A stretch of 10,000 nucleotides of DNA from Neocallimastix lanati (nom. inval.). Its lineage: Eukaryota > Neocallimastigomycota > Neocallimastigomycetes > Neocallimastigales > Neocallimastigaceae. Where the stretch lies: assembly GCA_016946835.1 (NCBI GenBank), contig JACVTC010000055.1:562501-572500 (forward strand), in the 5' to 3' direction. The notes beneath the pieces were generated by a model. That model saw only the letters and a list, made by a program, of their open reading frames with translations. It was not told where the DNA came from and did not search any database. Positions 8,100-10,000 of this stretch are shown one piece after another (the first letter of the stretch is position 1; every line of letters starts with the position of its first letter). The position numbers were made by a program, and so were the translations under genes.

Positions 8100-8376
8100 T
8101 ATTATTTAGCCAATTAGAACTTAATAATATTTAAAATAATAACATATTATAAAAAGTTATATAAAATTGGTGAGAGGGAACAACCTTGACAAACTCCTTT
8201 CTTAATACCAAATGATTCTGATAATTGTCCATCAATCCTTTACACAAGCCTTGGAAGATAAATATAAGTTTTCAATAAATTTATAGCACTTACCTCTAAT
8301 ACCTAAGTGATGAATCTTCCTTAAAAGCATTATATATGGGAACTGAGTTATACGCCTTTTTTTTTTTTTTAAGGTC

Positions 8377-8411
<35 letters not shown>

Positions 8412-8760
8412 AAAGAAATAAAGGTAAGTATCCTTATTTTCAAATTTTCGTCTCTGACATATTATTCTTAATGAAGTGAGAAGAATTATACATTCCTCTC
8501 GGTTACGAAATTCATATTGTTCAGATCTTATAAATTCTTTATTAATTTTAATCCAACATAAATATTATTTTTTTTTCCTAATTTCGTTACATTTTTTTAT
8601 GAATTAATTCACATAGTCTGTTATACAAGTCAAAAATCTTTAGCAAATTCATTGGAATCATTTGTAGAAACAAAACACTTAATTTGATTATATTTTATAT
8701 ATTTTACCTTTTGAAGACAATAAATTTTTTGGGGAACATTTTTAAACATCACTTTTCAGA
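8100..8760 (-). pseudogene. reverse transcriptase fragment of the non-LTR element
   Basis: On the minus strand, frames joined by eye read INKEFIRSEQYEFRNREECI (about 8560-8500), matching the EQ.GFR block before the catalytic region, then DTYLYFF before a T32 run (8409-8378), KKAYNSVP at about 8363-8337 (the D-x-KKAYD block that holds the first catalytic Asp), LGIRGKCYKFIENLYLSSK (about 8300-8245), and ESFGIKKGVCQGCSLSPILY (8217-8161), the strongly conserved GV.QGC.LSP block. At least two frame changes are needed between these blocks, and there are stops upstream of EFRN and inside the LYLSSK-ESF link. The Y/F-A-D-D block and all downstream parts are absent. It cannot make an active enzyme. 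Confidence 0.85.
8357..8409. repeat. paired homopolymers (T14 and A32) inside the reverse transcriptase remnant
   Basis: T14 at 8357-8370, the linker AAGGTCC, and A32 at 8378-8409, broken by G at 8410. On the coding (minus) strand this is T32, GGACCTT, A14. It sits at the catalytic block A of the reverse transcriptase, where the intact protein would read F-x-D-L-K-K-A-Y. Both tracts look like slippage growth of Phe (TTT) and Lys (AAA) codons. Confidence 0.9.
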
Positions 8761-8789
8761 TTTCTGTTGACGATGTAATTGATAAATCC

Positions 8790-9710
8790 TTAGCAATCAT
8801 GGAATTAGTAGTGTTAATGAAATTTTTTCAACTATATAATCTGCTGAAAGTTCTTCATTTCCCAATTCTTCACTAAGAATCTCAAATTTATTGTGATCAC
8901 AAATTTCTTTTTTTTTTAAGTTCAAGACATTTATACCTATCCCACTTAACAAAAAATTTTTTTTTTTTTTTGGTAACAAAAATAATTTATCTGTGGTAAT
9001 TTTCATGCAATAAACTACGAGCGGTTTATGATCAGATACAGAAGGGAAATCAACAAAATAAGTACTTAATATTTTATCTAGCATACTTGAATTGATTAAC
9101 GCATGATCAATATCTGATGAATATCTACCTCTGTTCCATTGAAATAGGTGAACCATTAATAAGGAAGAATAAATCAGTTACCAAGGATACTGTTGGTTAA
9201 TTTATCTTGTAAATCGGAAGGTGCTCGTGTTAAAGTCTCCAAGAAGAATAGATGGATGATTAGTGTGATTCTAAAGCCATGCGAAAACTTTAGAGAATGC
9301 ATATTGGAACTTGTAATGAGTGTCTCTTAGTGGGAATATAGACATTACCTATAGAACACTTAGAATGATTCCATAGACTTATATGTTGTTAAAAGAAAAA
9401 AGATGAATATAGGAATTATCCTCAAAGTACTGCTTGACATGAAACATGATACCAAAGATATAAACCTTTGCAAACCTGGCGTGTTTGAATTCATTCTTTT
9501 CTAGAAATATTTGTAGTTGGGAAGTGTTACTTTATATGGATTTCTAGTATCCTTAGTATCATTATCTGTTTCCTGAAAACATAAAGAATAATGATTTAAA
9601 AATCGTGTTGAAGTACTCAACACTATCTCTTTTCAAAAAAAAATCCATCCAATGGTATTTGATATTTCAACTAAGACAAAATGAAAACTTTTTTTTTTTT
9701 TTTTGAGTTA
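8790..9710 (-). pseudogene. APE-type endonuclease domain of the non-LTR element, with stops and frameshifts
   Basis: Minus-strand blocks in the order of the exonuclease/endonuclease/phosphatase fold: S-stop-N at 9672-9664, where SWN is expected and TGG has become TGA; KRDSVEYFNTI (about 9630); FQETD (about 9578-9564), the catalytic Glu block; NVYIPTKRHS (about 9347-9318), in another frame; ILLGDFNTS (about 9250-9225) with the GDFN block; RYSSDIDHALIN (about 9130-9090); and VSDHKPLVVY (9039-9010) with the catalytic Asp-His. The key endonuclease residues other than the first Trp are still readable. A continuous stretch from 9156 to 8797 is the surviving last part of the domain plus linker, not a gene of its own. 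In that stretch an A15 run (8957-8971) reads as KKKKN. Confidence 0.88.
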
Positions 9711-9714
9711 GAAT

Positions 9715-10000
9715 GTGAAATTTTATTTTAAGAATTACGATTCGGAATGTTGGGGAGCATTGAGTTCATGATTGCCATTTATAACATTTACCAAATTAGT
9801 TGAACAGAGATTTATTGAATTTGTATATTATTGGATGTGTTATTAGATATTAAATTATTGTTTCAAATGCTGAAAAGAAACCTTATAATTCCATTTTGGA
9901 TTATCTACGATAGGAAATTTTAACTCCTGATATTGCTTTTTTAAATGCTTTTTTCAAATACTTTTTCAAATATTTCATGGTTAAAATTTGGAGTGTATAT
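9715..10000 (-). pseudogene. unassigned coding remnant upstream of the endonuclease
   Basis: Minus-strand fragments include FNHEIFEKVFEKSI (from about 9985), KKAISGVKISYRR (about 9945-9907), PIVDNPKWNYKVSFQHLKQ (about 9911-9855) and VNVINGNHELNAPQHSES followed by TAA (about 9790-9735). Codon use is coding-like and the pieces overlap in different frames, so this is decayed protein-coding DNA. By position it is the end of the element's first ORF or the N-terminal part of its second; no known domain was recognised. Confidence 0.55.

Larger units (their letters stand above)
8100..10000 (-). mobile_element. decayed non-LTR (LINE-type) retrotransposon, truncated at its 3' side, 5' end outside window
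   Basis: Minus-strand translation in shifting frames gives, in order, an unassigned segment (10000-9720), an APE-type endonuclease (about 9700-8790) and the front half of a reverse transcriptase (about 8700-8120). Base composition is less AT-extreme than the spacer to the left, and similarity ends near 8100, before the expected YADD active-site motif. In this host the best candidates are TRE elements, non-LTR elements that insert near tRNA genes; family-level assignment is inference. Numerous stops, frameshifts and A/T runs show it is inactive. No long terminal repeats or tRNA gene were seen. Confidence 0.85.

Noticed and set aside
8797-9156. 119-residue minus-strand frame as an independent gene
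   Set aside because: It starts inside the endonuclease domain, after GDFN, and carries SDIDHALIN and VSDHKPL; it is a surviving fragment of the retroelement.
6702-10000. tRNA gene that would explain a TRE-type insertion
   Set aside because: No segment with A and B box sequences and a cloverleaf could be found in the window by eye; it may lie outside.

Overview
The window looks like nuclear DNA of a social amoeba, most likely Dictyostelium discoideum or a close relative. The non-coding DNA is close to pure A+T. It carries long A or T runs and AT-only microsatellites. Introns are short, AT-rich and begin GTA, codons prefer A/T in the third position, and proteins have Asn/Ser-rich stretches. 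No bacterial signals, CRISPR array, rRNA or tRNA were found.

Layout. (1) Positions 1-1499, minus strand: the 5' three exons of a gene whose 3' end lies left of the window. The protein has a cysteine-rich Frizzled-like domain, one membrane span, an Asn/Ser-rich acidic linker and an SH3 domain, so it reads as a cell-surface protein with a cytoplasmic SH3 arm. (2) Positions 1500-3980: a divergent intergenic region of about 2.5 kb with a 7-bp tandem repeat, AAAT arrays and a 13-bp motif present three times. (3) Positions 3981-6701, plus strand: a complete six-exon gene for a 566-residue CorA-family divalent metal transporter of the fungal Alr1/Mnr2 type, with the GMN motif. Its introns are loaded with microsatellites. 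(4) Positions 6702 to about 8100: AT-only intergenic DNA with repeats, ending in a 40-base T run. (5) About 8100 to 10000, minus strand: a decayed non-LTR retrotransposon with an APE-type endonuclease and the first half of a reverse transcriptase, broken by stops, frameshifts and homopolymer growth. It continues beyond the right edge. By host it is most likely of the tRNA-targeting TRE class, but no tRNA gene is visible here.

The two genes are arranged head to head and may share regulatory DNA, but nothing in their products links them. The retrotransposon is convergent with the transporter gene and appears dead. The most interesting items are the Frizzled-like/SH3 protein, with its apparently paired loss of two cysteines and missing signal peptide, the triplicated 13-bp motif, and the 3'-truncated, homopolymer-ridden retroelement.
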